A stretch of DNA of 64,000 nucleotides, taken from Vibrio sp. CB1-14. Its GTDB lineage: Bacteria > Pseudomonadota > Gammaproteobacteria > Enterobacterales > Vibrionaceae. The translations under genes and the position numbers were made by a program. Below are positions 20,875 through 31,872 of the stretch, piece after piece. The DNA lies in contig NZ_CP115920.1 in NCBI RefSeq assembly GCF_040412085.2, forward strand, positions 3,348,001 to 3,412,000, written 5' to 3'. Positions within the stretch are counted from its first letter, which is position 1, and the number at the start of each line of letters is the position of its first letter. Below the pieces are notes generated by a model. It was not told the origin of the DNA. It was given only the letters and a program-made list of their open reading frames with translations, and made no database searches.

Positions 20875-20946
20875 GTCGTCACCCCTGCGCAGGCAGGGGT
20901 CTACTTACCGCCTTCAGTAGATTCCTGCCTGCGCAGGAATGACATC
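20875..20946. repeat. 72-bp inverted-repeat element (REP-doublet-like)
   Basis: Two 31-bp arms (20,875-20,905 and 20,916-20,946) are inverted copies around a 10-bp centre. Each arm holds its own CCTGCGCAGGCAGG core hairpin. They differ by substitutions, ACCCC with GGGGT in one arm and ATTCC with GGAAT in the other, that keep each arm self-complementary. The shape fits a dispersed extragenic palindrome, lying between the 3' ends of slyX and rlmB. Confidence 0.65.
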
Positions 20947-20960
20947 TTCGAGCTAAATAC

Positions 20961-21698
20961 CTAGAGCGCGCGTTGACGAACCGCTTCAAACAAACAAATA
21001 CCCGATGCCACTGACACGTTTAGGCTCGACACTGCGCCCGCCATAGGGATCTTGATTAGGTCGTCACAGGTTTCACGCGTTAGACGACGCATACCGTCAC
21101 CTTCTGCACCCATTACAACAGCTAGAGAGCCAGACAGCTTCGCTTGATAGATATCATGTGTTGCTTCACCTGCTGTGCCCACAATCCAGATACCTTTCTC
21201 TTGCAGCGCACGCATAGTACGCGCCAAATTAGTGACACGGATAAGTGGTACTGTCTCTGCTGCGCCACATGCTACCTTGCTGACCGTCGCAGTCATGGGT
21301 GCAGAGCGGTCTTTCGGTACAATCACCGCCGCCACACCGGCTGCATCTGCGTTGCGCAAGCATGCACCAAGGTTATGCGGGTCAGTCACACCGTCTAGGA
21401 TAAGCAATAGCGGCTGTTCATGCTGCGCTAGTACATCATCGAGATCGTTTTCATTGAGCTGCTTCGCCGGTTTTACCTTAGCGATAATGCCTTGGTGATT
21501 GGCACCGCTGGCTTTGTCATCTAACGTTTTTCGGTTCATTTGCTGAATCGACACACCAATTTGGTTGAGTTCGTTCAACAGCGGCATCAAGCGATCGTCT
21601 TGACGCCCTTTTAGTACATAGGCTTCCACAAAGCGCACTGGATCTTTTTCAAGAACCGCTTTGATCGCGTGGATACCGTAGATAAATTCATTACTCAT
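20961..21698 (-). CDS. rlmB: 23S rRNA (Gm2251) 2'-O-methyltransferase
   Basis: RlmB methylates the ribose of G2251 in the P loop of 23S rRNA using SAM. The 245-residue SpoU-class protein has an N-terminal substrate-binding domain (about 1-75) and a knotted methyltransferase domain with the motifs [28 protein letters not shown] and [15 protein letters not shown]. It follows rnr by 18 bp and is presumably cotranscribed, as in E. coli. Confidence 0.96.
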   Translation of the reverse strand: MSNEFIYGIHAIKAVLEKDPVRFVEAYVLKGRQDDRLMPLLNELNQIGVSIQQMNRKTLDDKASGANHQGIIAKVKPAKQLNENDLDDVLAQHEQPLLLILDGVTDPHNLGACLRNADAAGVAAVIVPKDRSAPMTATVSKVACGAAETVPLIRVTNLARTMRALQEKGIWIVGTAGEATHDIYQAKLSGSLAVVMGAEGDGMRRLTRETCDDLIKIPMAGAVSSLNVSVASGICLFEAVRQRAL

Positions 21699-21716
21699 GG
21701 AATAATCCTGAATTCG

Positions 21717-24200
21717 TTATTTCTTCTTCGCTTTGCCACGAGCCTTGTTTTGGCGCGCTTTGTTATTGCGAGATTTGGTTGCTTTGGACTTATTACGTTT
21801 GTGAGGAAGTACATCCTCTTCCTGTCCATCTGGGCGTTTTGTGGCTTCGACCATCGGCTTCGCTGCTTTCGGGCTGCGCTTGCCTCTGACCTCTGCGACT
21901 CGCTGTTTCGCTTTGGCTTTTTTCTTCTCAGCTTCAGCCATACGTTTTTTCGCGGTCTTTCCTTTGCCGCGTAGCTTACGACTTGTTTCGACTAATTCAA
22001 AGTCTATCTTTTTGTCATCGAGGTTTACTGATAGCACTTTAACCTTAACAGCATCACCAAGTCTGTAGATAGCACCAAAGCTTTCCCCGATAAGTCTCTG
22101 ACCAATAGGGTCAAATTGATAGTAGTCATTTGCCAGTGATGAAATATGTACCAAGCCATCGATGTGCAGCTCTGTTAAGCGCACAAAGAAACCAAAGCCA
22201 GTCACGTTGGCAATTACACCATCAAGCTCTTCGCCGACGTGGTCTTGCATGTACTCACACTTGAGCCAGTCTGCCACATCTCGGGTTGCGTCGTCGGCGC
22301 GACGCTCGGTCATCGAACATTGCTCGCCGTAGTAATCCATATCGTCAAACGAGTAGTGGTAGCCACCCGTTGGTGTCCAGCGATCGGTATTACGACCTTC
22401 TTGTTTTGCAATAAGGTACTTGATTGCACGGTGCAACAGCAAATCTGGGTAACGACGAATTGGTGAAGTAAAGTGCGCATAGCGTTTTAGCGCCAAACCA
22501 AAGTGCCCCGCATTGTCCGCGTTGTAAACTGCCTGCTTCATAGAACGCAGCAGCATAGTTTGAATCAGCTCTTTATCCTGGCGCTCACCAATCTTTTTAA
22601 TAAGCTCAGCATAGTCGGTCGGCGATGGCTCAAGACCACCAGATAAGTCCAGGCCTAGCTCACTTAGGAAATCTCTAAAGCCTTGCAGTCTCTCTTCACC
22701 CGGAGTTTCGTGCACTCGATATAGCGACGGCTCTTTGGCCTTCTCTACTAAGGAAGCAGAAGCAATGTTCGCCAGAATCATACATTCTTCGATGATCTTG
22801 TGAGCGTCATTGCGAACCACAGGCTCAATGCGGTCGATCTTACGATCGGCATTGAAAATAAACTTAGTTTCAACGGTCTCAAACTCAATCGCACCACGAT
22901 TATCACGTGCACGCTTAAGTACTTGATACATGTTGTGCAGCTCATGAAGATGAGGAACCACGGCGCTATAGCGCTCACGTAGCTCTTCGTTACCCTCTAA
23001 AATATCACTCACCTTGTTGTAAGTAAGACGCGCATGAGAGTTCATTACCGCTTCGTAATGTTTGTAGCCCGACAACTTACCTGTATCAGAGATGGTCATT
23101 TCACACACCATACACAAGCGCTCCACCTGTGGGTTGAGTGAACAAAGGCCATTGGACAGTACTTCAGGAAGCATAGGCACGACCTGAGATGGGAAGTAGA
23201 CCGAGTTACCCCGTACGATAGCTTCTTTGTCGAGTGGCGTGTTTGGGCGGACATAGTAGCTGACATCCGCAATCGCTACCCACAAGCGCCAGCCACCGCT
23301 TTTCTTGCGCTCACAGTAAACCGCATCGTCAAAGTCTCGCGCGTCTTCACCATCGATGGTGACAAGAGGCAGGTCACGCAGATCAACGCGCCCCTCTTTG
23401 GCCTCTTCAGGCACAAACTCGCCGAACTGCTTCACTTGCTTTTCGACTTCTTCAGGCCACTCATGAGGAATTTGATGAGTGCGAATGGCAATCTGCGTTT
23501 CCATACCCGGCGCCATATTCTCACCAAGTACTTCTACCACTTGTCCCATCATGCCACGGGAGCGACTTCCGCGATCGGTCACTTCAACCACGACCACATT
23601 GCCCATACGTGCACCGCCTCGGCGCTCATTAGGGATCAGGATATCTTGGCTGATTCGGGAATCATCCGCCACAACATAGGCATAACCGTATTCCATGAAG
23701 AAACGACCGACCACCTGTGTCTTGCGCTCCTCAAGCACGCGAACCAAACGACCTTCTTTTCGACCACGTTTATCGGTACCCGATGGTTGAACCAATACGA
23801 AATCGCCGTGTAGCAAGGTGCGCATTTGATGATGTGGCAACAGCACATCATTGTCTTTATTCATGCTCCCTTCAGGTCGAACCCAGCCGTGGCCGTCTTT
23901 ATGACCAATCACATAGCCTTTGATCATTTCGAGCTTATCAGGCAGGGCATAGCATTGACGTCGAGTAAACACCAACTGGCCGTCTCGCTCCATCGCACGC
24001 AGTCGACGACGCAAGCCTTCATATTGCTCTTCACCAGACAGACCCAAAGCTTCAAACAGATCGTTTCTGTTCATTGGGACATTAACGCTTTCTAGGAAGT
24101 CAGAGATGAATTCTCGGCTTGGGATGGGGTTTTCGTAGTTCTCCGACTCTCTTGCAGCAAAAGGGTCGTCTACTTTTATATCGCTAGGCTTTTTCGACAT
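21717..24200 (-). CDS. rnr: Ribonuclease R
   Basis: RNase R is a processive 3'-5' exoribonuclease that degrades structured RNA and takes part in rRNA and trans-translation quality control. The 827 residues show an N-terminal winged helix (about 25-95), cold-shock domains, the RNB catalytic domain with [12 protein letters not shown] (about residues 283-294), an S1 domain ([30 protein letters not shown]) and a lysine-rich tail (about 735-827). The length agrees with E. coli RNase R. Confidence 0.97.
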   Translation of the reverse strand: MSKKPSDIKVDDPFAARESENYENPIPSREFISDFLESVNVPMNRNDLFEALGLSGEEQYEGLRRRLRAMERDGQLVFTRRQCYALPDKLEMIKGYVIGHKDGHGWVRPEGSMNKDNDVLLPHHQMRTLLHGDFVLVQPSGTDKRGRKEGRLVRVLEERKTQVVGRFFMEYGYAYVVADDSRISQDILIPNERRGGARMGNVVVVEVTDRGSRSRGMMGQVVEVLGENMAPGMETQIAIRTHQIPHEWPEEVEKQVKQFGEFVPEEAKEGRVDLRDLPLVTIDGEDARDFDDAVYCERKKSGGWRLWVAIADVSYYVRPNTPLDKEAIVRGNSVYFPSQVVPMLPEVLSNGLCSLNPQVERLCMVCEMTISDTGKLSGYKHYEAVMNSHARLTYNKVSDILEGNEELRERYSAVVPHLHELHNMYQVLKRARDNRGAIEFETVETKFIFNADRKIDRIEPVVRNDAHKIIEECMILANIASASLVEKAKEPSLYRVHETPGEERLQGFRDFLSELGLDLSGGLEPSPTDYAELIKKIGERQDKELIQTMLLRSMKQAVYNADNAGHFGLALKRYAHFTSPIRRYPDLLLHRAIKYLIAKQEGRNTDRWTPTGGYHYSFDDMDYYGEQCSMTERRADDATRDVADWLKCEYMQDHVGEELDGVIANVTGFGFFVRLTELHIDGLVHISSLANDYYQFDPIGQRLIGESFGAIYRLGDAVKVKVLSVNLDDKKIDFELVETSRKLRGKGKTAKKRMAEAEKKKAKAKQRVAEVRGKRSPKAAKPMVEATKRPDGQEEDVLPHKRNKSKATKSRNNKARQNKARGKAKKK

Positions 24201-24232
24201 CGTCAGACCTATATTTTAGGAGGGATAGGTCG

Positions 24233-24238
24233 ATTATA
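24233..24238 (-). promoter_or_regulatory. Candidate -10 box for rnr
   Basis: A consensus TATAAT lies on the minus strand 33 bp before the rnr start, in the 113-bp gap after motX. No good -35 is seen at 16-18 bp. It could drive rnr-rlmB independently of motX. Confidence 0.4.
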
Positions 24239-24313
24239 ACTGACGGAGCAGATAAGCTACAGAATTGCTTTAGCTTTCTGTATCTAATTCATCAGATAGA
24301 TGATGGGCTCAGA

Positions 24314-24952
24314 TTACCAAAAGGCCGTGCGACGCTTAGCGCGAGCAATGATATTTTCCGGCATACGCAGCTCAAGGCCGCGTCTTAACATGGAAATACG
24401 TTTGTGTTTGCGACCATCTGGTGTGACTGAGTTGTACAGCCAACGATAGGCGTCTTCGTAGTCAAGTGGACTGCCGTAATCTCGCAGCAGAAGCTCGGCT
24501 AATTGGATGCGGGCGTCGATGTTGCCCATAGAGGCCGCTTCACGAAAATACGGGATAGCACGTTCTTTGTCCTGCTGTACAAAGGTACCTTTTGAGTAGT
24601 ATCGACCTAGTTGCTCAAGCGCAACAGGTAAGCCTTGATGAGCGGCATTTTCCATATAGTAGAGGCCAAGCTCAACATCTTGAGGCACACAAACACCCCA
24701 AGCCAACATATCACCGTAAAGGAATTCATAAGACGGTAAGCTGATGCGCGTGGCGCGTGCCATGATATCTTCAACCAACTGGCAGTTGTCTTCTTTGACA
24801 CGAGCAAGGTGGCGGTTTTCTTCAATTAAACCAATCAGTTCGTCTTCTGAGTAAATGGGGATCGGGGCGCCAAGCTCCTTGCTCTGCACCGACTTCACAG
24901 AGCCAAGTAGCGCCATGCAAACAAGTGCTGCCAGTTTGTGTCGCTTTATCAC
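24314..24952 (-). CDS. motX: Sodium-driven polar flagellar motor protein MotX
   Basis: MotX works with MotY in the periplasmic T-ring and is needed for PomA/PomB stator assembly in the sodium-driven polar flagellum of vibrios. The 212-residue product has an N-terminal signal peptide (VIKRHKLAALVCMALLGSVKSVQS), then Sel1-like repeats (MLAWGVCVPQDVELGLYYMENAAHQG; AIPYFREAASMGNIDARIQLAELLL). The GTG start at 24,952 was chosen because it has AGGA at good spacing and lies after a sigma-28 promoter. A longer reading frame to 25,054 would begin upstream of that promoter. Confidence 0.92.
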   Translation of the reverse strand: MIKRHKLAALVCMALLGSVKSVQSKELGAPIPIYSEDELIGLIEENRHLARVKEDNCQLVEDIMARATRISLPSYEFLYGDMLAWGVCVPQDVELGLYYMENAAHQGLPVALEQLGRYYSKGTFVQQDKERAIPYFREAASMGNIDARIQLAELLLRDYGSPLDYEDAYRWLYNSVTPDGRKHKRISMLRRGLELRMPENIIARAKRRTAFW

Positions 24953-25014
24953 TTTTTCCTGCTCCTCATGCTCAACGTCCGTCCATTGTACAAAACTCAT
25001 CAATGGTCTCATTT

Positions 25015-25041
25015 TTATCGGCAGACGTCCGCCACGCTTTA
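25015..25041 (-). promoter_or_regulatory. Sigma-28 (FliA) flagellar promoter of motX
   Basis: On the minus strand TAAA (25,038-25,041), a 15-bp spacer and GCCGATAA (25,015-25,022) exactly match the sigma-28 consensus TAAA-N15-GCCGATAA. It lies 62 bp before the motX GTG. This fits late-class flagellar control of motX reported in vibrios. Confidence 0.9.
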
Positions 25042-25145
25042 GAAAAAACGGCAATATTTTGCCACTTTTCTTCTATGCATAGGCAAAGCCGTCAAATACT
25101 TGGCACAAGATCACAGTATGAAGTGTGAGAAGCTAAATAACAGGT

Positions 25146-25172
25146 AAAAGCCAGCGAATTATCGCTGGCTTA
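25146..25172 (-). terminator. Terminator of purA
   Basis: On the minus strand GCCAGCGA pairs with TCGCTGGC over a short loop and is followed by TTTTACC. It lies 19 bp after the purA stop codon. Confidence 0.8.
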
Positions 25173-25190
25173 GCTGTCTTTGGAGACCGA

Positions 25191-26540
<1,350 letters not shown>

Positions 26541-26624
26541 CTAGCACCGAAATCACATTTATGCAGTCATTTTTTAAGCATAAAGCGGGCACACAAGGAT
26601 AAGTAGCTGATGCTGATTAATAAA

Positions 26625-26640
26625 AAGTCAATGTTTGCGA
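26625..26640 (-). promoter_or_regulatory. Possible PurR operator upstream of purA
   Basis: The minus-strand sequence TCGCAAACATTGACTT matches the PurR palindrome ACGCAAACGTTTTCGT at 11 of 16 positions. It lies about 118 bp upstream of purA. The left half-site is strong and the right is weak. purA is a PurR target in E. coli. Confidence 0.3.
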
Positions 26641-26829
26641 CTAGTTTAGCAGCATTATCGTGATCACTGCCCCTGCAACGACAAGACAGCCACCGACTCT
26701 GCGAATTTGCTCGTCGGGCTGCTGGGCAAGCTGTAACACCATATTACGCCATCCTTTTGGTGCTAATAACGGCCCAAGTCCCTCAACAATCAAAACCAAA
26801 CCTAGTGCGACCCATAATGATTGAGACAT
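26641..26829 (-). CDS. DUF2065 (YjeT-like) small membrane protein
   Basis: The 62 residues form two hydrophobic segments (about 5-24 and 45-61) joined by a basic stretch (GWRNMVLQLAQQPDEQIRRVGG). This matches the YjeT/DUF2065 family, which lies between hflC and purA in many gamma-proteobacteria. Function is unknown. The hflC terminator lies just upstream, so it probably needs its own promoter or read-through. Confidence 0.85.
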   Translation of the reverse strand: MSQSLWVALGLVLIVEGLGPLLAPKGWRNMVLQLAQQPDEQIRRVGGCLVVAGAVITIMLLN

Positions 26830-26840
26830 GTTTATTCTCC

Positions 26841-26870
26841 AAAAAGATAGGGCTCCCTAAGGAGCCCTAT
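26841..26870 (-). terminator. Terminator of the hfl operon after hflC
   Basis: On the minus strand an AGGGCTCC-TTAG-GGAGCCCT hairpin is followed by ATCTTTTT. It lies 20 bp after hflC, at the end of the tsaE-to-hflC block. Confidence 0.85.
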
Positions 26871-26889
26871 TATACGGTTTATTAAACTC

Positions 26890-27873
26890 TTATTTCGCCG
26901 CTGGTGCGCCGTTCATGTCATTCATGTAACGGAAGAACTCGCTCTTAGGATCCAGAACGAGGATATCGCTCTTGTCCGCAAAAGACGTCTTGTACGCAGA
27001 TAGCGAGCGTAAGAAGCTAAAGAACTCAGGATCTTTGCTGTAAGCGCCAGAGTAGATAGCCGCAGCTTCTGCATCGGCGCCACCTCGTGTTACACGTGCG
27101 GTTCTGTCAGCTTCTGCTAGCAGTGTTGCCACTTCTAGTTCCGCTTGTGCACGAATAACCTCAGCCTTCTCACGACCTTGCGAGCGGTGCTTACGAGCAA
27201 CTGACTCACGCTCTGCACGCATACGACGGTAGATCGACTCACTGATTTCATCAGGTAGGTTGATTTTCTTGATTCGGAAATCCACCACTCGAACACCTAA
27301 ATCGGTCATGGCACTATCACGTGTATCGTTCAATACGTTACTCATGACTTTGTCACGTTCACCATCAATTTCTAGTGCTTGGCGAGCCGCTTCTGTTGTC
27401 ACTTCTTCACTGTCTGCACTCTCAGGAAGTACATCGGTGTTACGAGGACCAGAAACGATTTGTTTAATCTCACGCGCACCGATTTCAGAACGAAGTACGT
27501 CCGTCACTTTACGCTCAAGAAGCGCTTCTGCTGTTAGTGCGTCACCGCCACCCGTTGCTAGGTAGTATTGACGGAAATCTTCAATCTTCCACTTAACATA
27601 GGTGTTAATGATTACGTCTTTTTTCTCAGACGTAACGAAACGGTCACCGCGTCCATCCATTGTTTGAATACGCGCGTCTAGTGTTTTCACGCGGTCAAAC
27701 AATGGCATCTTGAAATGCAGACCTGGCTCGTAAATACGAGAAACCTGGTTATCATCAGCAAGAACACGACCAAATCGAATTACGATGCCACGCTCACCCT
27801 CAGGGATCACGAACAAAGACATCAGCATCAATGCTAAGGCAACGACTAATACTGGTATCATCAATTTACGCAT
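26890..27873 (-). CDS. hflC: HflC, FtsH protease modulator
   Basis: HflC and HflK form a large membrane cage around the FtsH protease on the periplasmic side and limit its action. The 327 residues have one N-terminal membrane helix (about 4-22) and an SPFH/band-7 domain (SLFVIPEGERGIVIRFGRV onward), with a long helical region near 215-290. It follows hflK by 2 bp. Confidence 0.95.
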   Translation of the reverse strand: MRKLMIPVLVVALALMLMSLFVIPEGERGIVIRFGRVLADDNQVSRIYEPGLHFKMPLFDRVKTLDARIQTMDGRGDRFVTSEKKDVIINTYVKWKIEDFRQYYLATGGGDALTAEALLERKVTDVLRSEIGAREIKQIVSGPRNTDVLPESADSEEVTTEAARQALEIDGERDKVMSNVLNDTRDSAMTDLGVRVVDFRIKKINLPDEISESIYRRMRAERESVARKHRSQGREKAEVIRAQAELEVATLLAEADRTARVTRGGADAEAAAIYSGAYSKDPEFFSFLRSLSAYKTSFADKSDILVLDPKSEFFRYMNDMNGAPAAK

Positions 27874-27875
27874 TA

Positions 27876-29093
27876 TTAGTATCTCCCTTGACGAGTCGAG
27901 TTGTTACGAGACGAATTGTCATTTGATGAAGAAGTAGTAGTTGAAGGATCTAGTTGAATCTCTTCATAAACCGACGTTTCCTTTGGCTTACGACTGCTAG
28001 AAGCTCCCTCTTGACCCGCTAACTTATCAATTGGCAGGTACAAAAGGTTGCCGCTCGACTCAGAGTCAATCAACACCTTAGACGTATTCGAATAAACCTC
28101 TTCCATTGTGTCGAGGTATAGACGGTTACGCGTTACTTCTGGGGCCGCTTGGTATTCAGGTAGCAGTTTCTCAAACTGAGCCACTTGACCTAGCGCTTCG
28201 TTAGTGATGCGTTCAGAGTAACCTTGCGCTTCTTTCTTCAAACGCTCAGAACGACCTGTCGCTTTAGGAATGATTTCGTTTTTGTACGCTTCTGCTTCAC
28301 GGATGAAACGCTCTTCATCCTCACGCGCTGCGATAGCGTCATCAAACGCATCTTTAACTTGCTCAGGCGGACGCGCCGACTGAAAGTTGACGTCTACGAT
28401 AGACAAACCCATGTCGTAGTTGTCGATGATTTCGTTCAATGTTTCTTGTGTGCTCTGACGGATTTGCTGACGGCCGCTGGTCAGAATACTATCCATTAGA
28501 GAATCACCGATTACTGCACGAAGCGCAGAGTCAGTTGCCTGGCTCAAGCTATCGTCTGCATTAGTGACCACAAATAAGTATTTGTACGGATCAGAAACGC
28601 GGTATTGAACATCCATAGAGACAGACACTACGTTCTCGTCTTTTGTCAGCATCGTACCAGAGGCGCGCAAAGAGCGAATCGCCTGAACGTTCACCGGTTC
28701 ATACTCATCAATAAAGCGAGGACGCCAGTTCAGACCCGGATCAACAATGCGGTCAAACTTGCCTAAGCGAAGCACGACGCCACGCTCACCTTCGCTAATG
28801 GTGTAGAAGCCGGAAAAGAACCAAATGACCACTGCGATCAATACAATCACGCCGAAGCCAATTGCACTGCCGCCGCCGCCAATGGATGGGCTACCGCCAC
28901 CACCACGCTTGCCAAATTTACCACCGATTTTTTGACTCAGCTTATTAAAGACTTCATCTAAATCAGGCGGTCCTTGATCACGACCACCGTTATTTCGGTC
29001 GCCTTGATTACGGTCTCCACGATTGTTGTTCCCCCAAGGGTCCTTATCGCGGCCGTTATTTCCATTATTATTACCAGGCTCATTCCACGCCAT
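27876..29093 (-). CDS. hflK: HflK, FtsH protease modulator
   Basis: HflK is the partner of HflC in the FtsH-HflKC complex. The 405 residues begin with a Gly/Asn/Asp-rich cytoplasmic segment (about 1-70, with repeats such as GNNNRGDRNQGDRNNGG). A single membrane helix (about 77-95), the SPFH domain starting ISEGERGVVLRLGKFD, and a Ser/Thr/Asn-rich tail follow. Length and order fit the family. Confidence 0.95.
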   Translation of the reverse strand: MAWNEPGNNNGNNGRDKDPWGNNNRGDRNQGDRNNGGRDQGPPDLDEVFNKLSQKIGGKFGKRGGGGSPSIGGGGSAIGFGVIVLIAVVIWFFSGFYTISEGERGVVLRLGKFDRIVDPGLNWRPRFIDEYEPVNVQAIRSLRASGTMLTKDENVVSVSMDVQYRVSDPYKYLFVVTNADDSLSQATDSALRAVIGDSLMDSILTSGRQQIRQSTQETLNEIIDNYDMGLSIVDVNFQSARPPEQVKDAFDDAIAAREDEERFIREAEAYKNEIIPKATGRSERLKKEAQGYSERITNEALGQVAQFEKLLPEYQAAPEVTRNRLYLDTMEEVYSNTSKVLIDSESSGNLLYLPIDKLAGQEGASSSRKPKETSVYEEIQLDPSTTTSSSNDNSSRNNSTRQGRY

Positions 29094-29138
29094 TAGGAAG
29101 CTCCATCATTTAGTATGACGTTATACTGTAGCAGTCCT

Positions 29139-30428
29139 TTAAGTAACTATAAAGCCACTCAAAACTGCCCCTTCTCTTTTTTCAAGTCTAGACCAATCTA
29201 CTTGTTGCATCCGAATATCAATCAACAAGTTACCTTCAGAATCATACTCTTCTTGTTGAATACAATTCATCTGGAAAAATGTGCTCCGAAAACGCCCTTG
29301 ATACTGGGGTGGAATTCGCAGCTGGTACTGAACCATTTGGCTTGCTAAACGCTCTGTGAGCGCGTCGAACAACAGTTCGATGCCTTGCCCTTCCATTGCA
29401 GAGACCCAAACGGTTCTCGGAATACCTTCATCATCACGTTCTATACGTGGACGCTGGCCATCTAGATTATCTATCTTGTTCATTACGACGAGAGTTGGTA
29501 CCTCATGGGCATCAATTTCTTCTAGCACGTCATGAACAGCTTGAATATTCTCACGAAAACGCTCGTCACTGGCATCGACAACATGTAACAAAATGTCAGC
29601 TTCCTGCGTTTCTTGCAAGGTTGCCTTAAATGCTGCGACGAGATCATGCGGAAGATGACGGATAAATCCGACCGTGTCCGCTAAAATTGCCGAACCTACG
29701 TCCGCCAATTCAATCTTTCTTAGTGTGGGATCTAGGGTTGCGAATAGCTGATCAGCTGCGTACACCCCAGCTTCAGTAATGCGGTTAAATAGCGTAGATT
29801 TGCCCGCATTGGTGTAGCCCACCAGGGAAATCGTTGGGATTTCGGCTCTACTTCTTGCACGTCTGCCCTGCTCACGTTGCTTAGCAACCTTCTCCAAGCG
29901 ACGCAATATCGCTTTGATACGATCACGCAACAATCGACGGTCAGTCTCCAGCTGTGTTTCGCCGGGACCGCGCAGACCGATACCACCTTTCTGCCTTTCA
30001 AGGTGCGTCCAACCTCGGATCAATCGAGTCGAGATATGACGAAGCTGTGCTAGCTCAACTTGCAACTTACCTTCGTGGGTACGGGCGCGTTGGGCAAAAA
30101 TGTCGAGGATCAGACCGGTACGATCCAACACTCGACATTTACACAGACTTTCAAGGTTACGCTCTTGGGCAGGGGAAAGGGCGTGATTAAAAATCACAAT
30201 ATCCGCACCGGTTAATTGCACCGTTTGTGCGATTTCTTGCGCTTTGCCTTCCCCTACGTAGTACTTAGGGTGAGGGGATTGTCGGCTACCCGTTACTGTT
30301 TGCAACGCGTTAACGCCTGCAGAAGAAACCAGCATTTCAAATTCGCTGAGATCTTCCCACTCACCTTCTTGCGTGAAGTTGATATGAACAAGTACAGCCT
30401 GCTCACCCGATTCATAACGGTCAAACAA
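29139..30428 (-). CDS. hflX: GTPase HflX
   Basis: HflX is a ribosome-associated GTPase that splits stalled 70S ribosomes, especially after heat or antibiotic stress. The 429 residues have an N-terminal HflX domain (PHPKYYVGEGKAQEI), a helical linker, and a G domain with P-loop GYTNAGKSTLFN (about residue 204), DTVGFIRHLP and NKID. The predicted start is a TTG codon at 30,428, eight bases after GGAG, giving the family N-terminus MFDRYESGEQAVLVHI. Confidence 0.95.
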   Translation of the reverse strand: MFDRYESGEQAVLVHINFTQEGEWEDLSEFEMLVSSAGVNALQTVTGSRQSPHPKYYVGEGKAQEIAQTVQLTGADIVIFNHALSPAQERNLESLCKCRVLDRTGLILDIFAQRARTHEGKLQVELAQLRHISTRLIRGWTHLERQKGGIGLRGPGETQLETDRRLLRDRIKAILRRLEKVAKQREQGRRARSRAEIPTISLVGYTNAGKSTLFNRITEAGVYAADQLFATLDPTLRKIELADVGSAILADTVGFIRHLPHDLVAAFKATLQETQEADILLHVVDASDERFRENIQAVHDVLEEIDAHEVPTLVVMNKIDNLDGQRPRIERDDEGIPRTVWVSAMEGQGIELLFDALTERLASQMVQYQLRIPPQYQGRFRSTFFQMNCIQQEEYDSEGNLLIDIRMQQVDWSRLEKREGAVLSGFIVT

Positions 30429-30472
30429 GCGACCAACTCCTATTTAAATATCTGTTTTTAAGGGATTTATTA

Positions 30473-30736
30473 TTAATCTTCAGATTTCTCTTGTTGACGG
30501 TCGCCGCCAGTACGCTCACCACTGTGATGGCTAACAGCACGGGCTGGAACAACCGTTGAAATCGCATGCTTGTAAACCATTTGGTTTACAGTATTTTTCA
30601 GAAGGATCACAAACTGATCAAACGATTCAATCTGACCTTGTAGCTTGATGCCATTCACTAGGTAGATAGAAACTGGGATACGCTCGCGACGTAGTGCATT
30701 TAGGAATGGGTCTTGAAGAGATTGCCCCTTAGCCAT
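30473..30736 (-). CDS. hfq: RNA chaperone Hfq
   Basis: Hfq is a hexameric Sm-like protein that pairs small RNAs with mRNAs and affects their stability. The 87 residues contain the Sm1 motif ([28 protein letters not shown]) and the Sm2 motif [14 protein letters not shown], with the distal and proximal RNA-binding residues intact. A disordered, charged tail follows. It lies between miaA and hflX. Confidence 0.97.
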   Translation of the reverse strand: MAKGQSLQDPFLNALRRERIPVSIYLVNGIKLQGQIESFDQFVILLKNTVNQMVYKHAISTVVPARAVSHHSGERTGGDRQQEKSED

Positions 30737-30924
30737 TTTTATTTTCCTTATATTAGTATTGTAGTTTTAATTATTTAGCTATTGGTGCACTGCAATTTGG
30801 TGCTGCCTTTGCATCTGAGCTAAACCAATGAAATACCCCTTAGTTTTATAATCATAGAACAACAATCGTCTTTGAAAACAAAACTCAGTTCCTTTTTGGG
30901 TATTTCTACGCAAAAGCGCCCACA

Positions 30925-31872
30925 TTATACACAGTTAATACCATCAGATGCTATGGCGTCTGTGAGAGTTTTCATTGAATCCTCAATGTGTTCGCTATCA
31001 AGCCAAACCAAATCATCCCAACTCCTTAACCAGGTGATTTGTCGCTTGGCCAATTGTCGAGTCGCGCAGATTCCACGGAAAATCGCATCATCTAACGTGC
31101 TCTCGCCATCTAAGTACTCCCACATCTGTCTGTAGCCGACACAACGGATCGACGGCAGATCTGGGTGAAGATCTTCACGAGCATATAACGCTTTGACTTC
31201 ATCTTCAAAGCCTGCTTGTATCATTTTCTCGAAGCGCAATTCAATCCGTTTGTGTAACAAAGCGCGATCTTTGGGCGCTACCGCAAATTGTTTAACGCGA
31301 AATGGCAGTGGTTCACCCTTAGTCTCAGTCAATTCTGTCAATGACTTACCAGAGATTCGATACACCTCTAGCGCACGTGATAGACGCTGTGGATCATTTG
31401 GATGAATCCTCTCTGCTGAGACAGGATCTATCTGTTTTAGTTCATTATGGAGTACTTGCCAGCCCTTCTCCTGTGACTCTTTTTCAATTTGTGCTCGGAT
31501 CTCTGGATTGGCGGCTGGTAGTGGCGACAAGCCTTGAAGCAAAGCTTTGAAATAGAGCATAGTGCCACCCACTAGCAGCGGGATCTTACCTTCTGCGTGA
31601 ATCTTAGCGATTTCATTCAGTGCATCACGACGAAAGTCAGCCGCAGAGTAGGACTCGGCGGGATCGAGAATATCAATCAGTCTGTGCGGCGCCAATGCGA
31701 GCTCTTCGGCATCGGGCTTAGCCGTACCAATATCCATGCCTTTATAGATAAGCGCAGAGTCTACACTGATAATCTCAACTGGATATTGCTGACGAAGACG
31801 TATCGCTAACTCAGTCTTACCAGAAGCGGTAGGACCCATTAAAAACAGAACTAGGGGTAATTGTTGGCTCAT
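30925..31872 (-). CDS. miaA: tRNA dimethylallyltransferase
   Basis: MiaA adds dimethylallyl to N6 of A37 in tRNAs reading UNN codons. The 315 residues have the P-loop [10 protein letters not shown] (about 13-22), the [16 protein letters not shown] substrate motif and [15 protein letters not shown]. The start overlaps the mutL stop by four bases (ATGA), so the two are probably coupled. Confidence 0.96.
   Translation of the reverse strand: MSQQLPLVLFLMGPTASGKTELAIRLRQQYPVEIISVDSALIYKGMDIGTAKPDAEELALAPHRLIDILDPAESYSAADFRRDALNEIAKIHAEGKIPLLVGGTMLYFKALLQGLSPLPAANPEIRAQIEKESQEKGWQVLHNELKQIDPVSAERIHPNDPQRLSRALEVYRISGKSLTELTETKGEPLPFRVKQFAVAPKDRALLHKRIELRFEKMIQAGFEDEVKALYAREDLHPDLPSIRCVGYRQMWEYLDGESTLDDAIFRGICATRQLAKRQITWLRSWDDLVWLDSEHIEDSMKTLTDAIASDGINCV

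Noticed and set aside
20875..20946. Simple terminator for slyX and rlmB
   Set aside because: Neither side has a T-tract, and the nested arm structure fits a dispersed repeat better, though it may still end transcripts.
24953..25054. N-terminal extension of motX
   Set aside because: It runs upstream through the sigma-28 promoter. The GTG at 24,952 has a ribosome site and is followed by a signal peptide.
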